Translations under genes and position numbers: made by a program
The notes under the pieces: generated by a model
Told to the model about the DNA's origin: nothing
The model's database searches: none
Seen by the model: the letters and a program-made list of their open reading frames with translations, nothing else
In this document: positions 18,222 to 18,874 of the stretch, piece after piece
Numbering within the stretch: position 1 is the first letter of the stretch
How the letters are laid out: each line of letters begins with the position of its first letter
Source of the DNA: Hydnum rufescens UP504
Lineage: Eukaryota; Basidiomycota; Agaricomycetes; Cantharellales; Hydnaceae
Length of the DNA stretch: 18,874 nucleotides
Direction of reading: 5' to 3'
NCBI GenBank assembly: GCA_014904985.1
Contig: MU129085.1
Location: forward strand, 6,393-25,266

Positions 18222-18874
18222 TCAGGTCACACCAAATACACCACCTTCATGGTCTCATGATCGCCATTCCCGCAGCAGACATCCAATCCACGATAGCGCC
18301 CGTGATCCTCGCCGAGGTTCTGGGTATGGGCTGTCTTGCTTGTCTTGGAAATTTCGGGGTCAGATAGCGTACGAACGTCCCGATCCCTGAGTTCCTTCAG
18401 TTGAGGGTCGATACCGTCCAATCCACGAGTGATATCAGAGTTTGACGAGACACTGTATATTTGCGGCAATGCTCGCAGTCTTGTGTTAGCAACTTATGAG
18501 GGCCATCGCGCGAGTATCATGTGTGCCTCAACTGTCTGCTTGTAATTCGTGAGGTGGGCCCGAATACACAATGAAATGCCGCAAGCTTGACAAAGCATCA
18601 AGGCTTGGCCAACATGCAACTTGACCTCAATATCCACGATCGTATTTTGCACACGATATCCAAGGGATCTGAGATGGAAGGAAGAGCTTAATGGTTCGGG
18701 GTGGAGGGCTTCTCGATTCATCCTCGGAGGTAAGAAAACGGCATGCTCGGGCATGTAGACCTTTGGATATCGCGGAATGTCTTGATGCGCTTGACCAAGT
18801 GATAATCACCGTGATTCAATACTCATCAGTGACGATATTGTCTCCGTCTAATTGGACATCCGATGTGAGTTCCG
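18222..18874. other. Window end: short minus-strand ORFs, no firm gene
   Basis: Nothing certain is encoded here. Minus-strand frames at 18754-18494 (86 codons) and 18469-18227 (80 codons) are adjacent and could be broken parts of one gene. The first has ALMLCQACGISLCIRAHL, a Cys-x2-Cys pair followed by a His, loosely like the half zinc fingers of fungal transposon-associated proteins. The second contains Cys and Asp/Gly-rich patches but no motif I trust. No splice signals clearly link them. Confidence 0.3.

Noticed and set aside
1..18874. tRNA or rRNA genes
   Set aside because: No stretch showed the paired T-loop (GTTCRANNC) and D-loop signals or conserved rRNA blocks.

Overview
The window reads as repeat-rich accessory DNA from a filamentous basidiomycete, most likely an agaricomycete. 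The evidence is: short introns (about 48-93 nt) with GT-AG ends and CTAAC/CTGAC-like branch sites; a KDZ (Kyakuja-Dileera-Zisupton) transposase with a CxC2-type cysteine cluster; and a lineage-typical hypothetical protein with several introns beside it. There are no bacterial operons, rRNAs or recognisable tRNAs.

Layout. 1-1450: GC-rich DNA with no convincing gene. It holds three copies of a near-identical AAAAAGAGCAGC hairpin, each followed by a branch-point/acceptor-like tract, alternating with GC-rich hairpins, then a G-run and a (TAA)n microsatellite. 1510-2253: a small element bounded by two copies of a palindromic direct repeat, carrying a decayed CxC2-like fragment. 2375-2878 (minus): a gene fragment with one TGA. 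3233-5041 (minus): a decayed, multi-exon copy of the Notchless/Rsa4 ribosome-assembly WD40 gene. 5042-8549: no convincing gene; two inverted-repeat structures. 8550-9742 (plus): a frameshifted hypothetical gene remnant. 9743-11890: three minisatellites (24-, 33- and 37-bp units) and an (AAAAG)n tract. 11891-14573 (minus): a complete seven-exon gene for a 778-residue protein, the only clearly intact gene here. 15318-18221 (plus): a ten-exon KDZ transposase gene disabled by four TGA codons and two single-base indels. 18222-18874: short minus-strand ORFs only.

How the parts relate. The intact 778-residue gene and the dead transposase are divergent, about 745 bp apart, and may be two genes of one mobile unit (inference). 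The six in-frame stops that interrupt the reconstructed remnants are all TGA, at places where CGA (Arg) would keep the frame. The Notchless copy also carries many changes that look like C-to-T/G-to-A transitions. This fits loss of methylated CpG or a RIP-like process acting on duplicated DNA. A 24-bp minisatellite inside the intact gene shares its core and period with a non-genic one 2.5 kb away. Family assignments are from memory of conserved motifs; no database search was possible.
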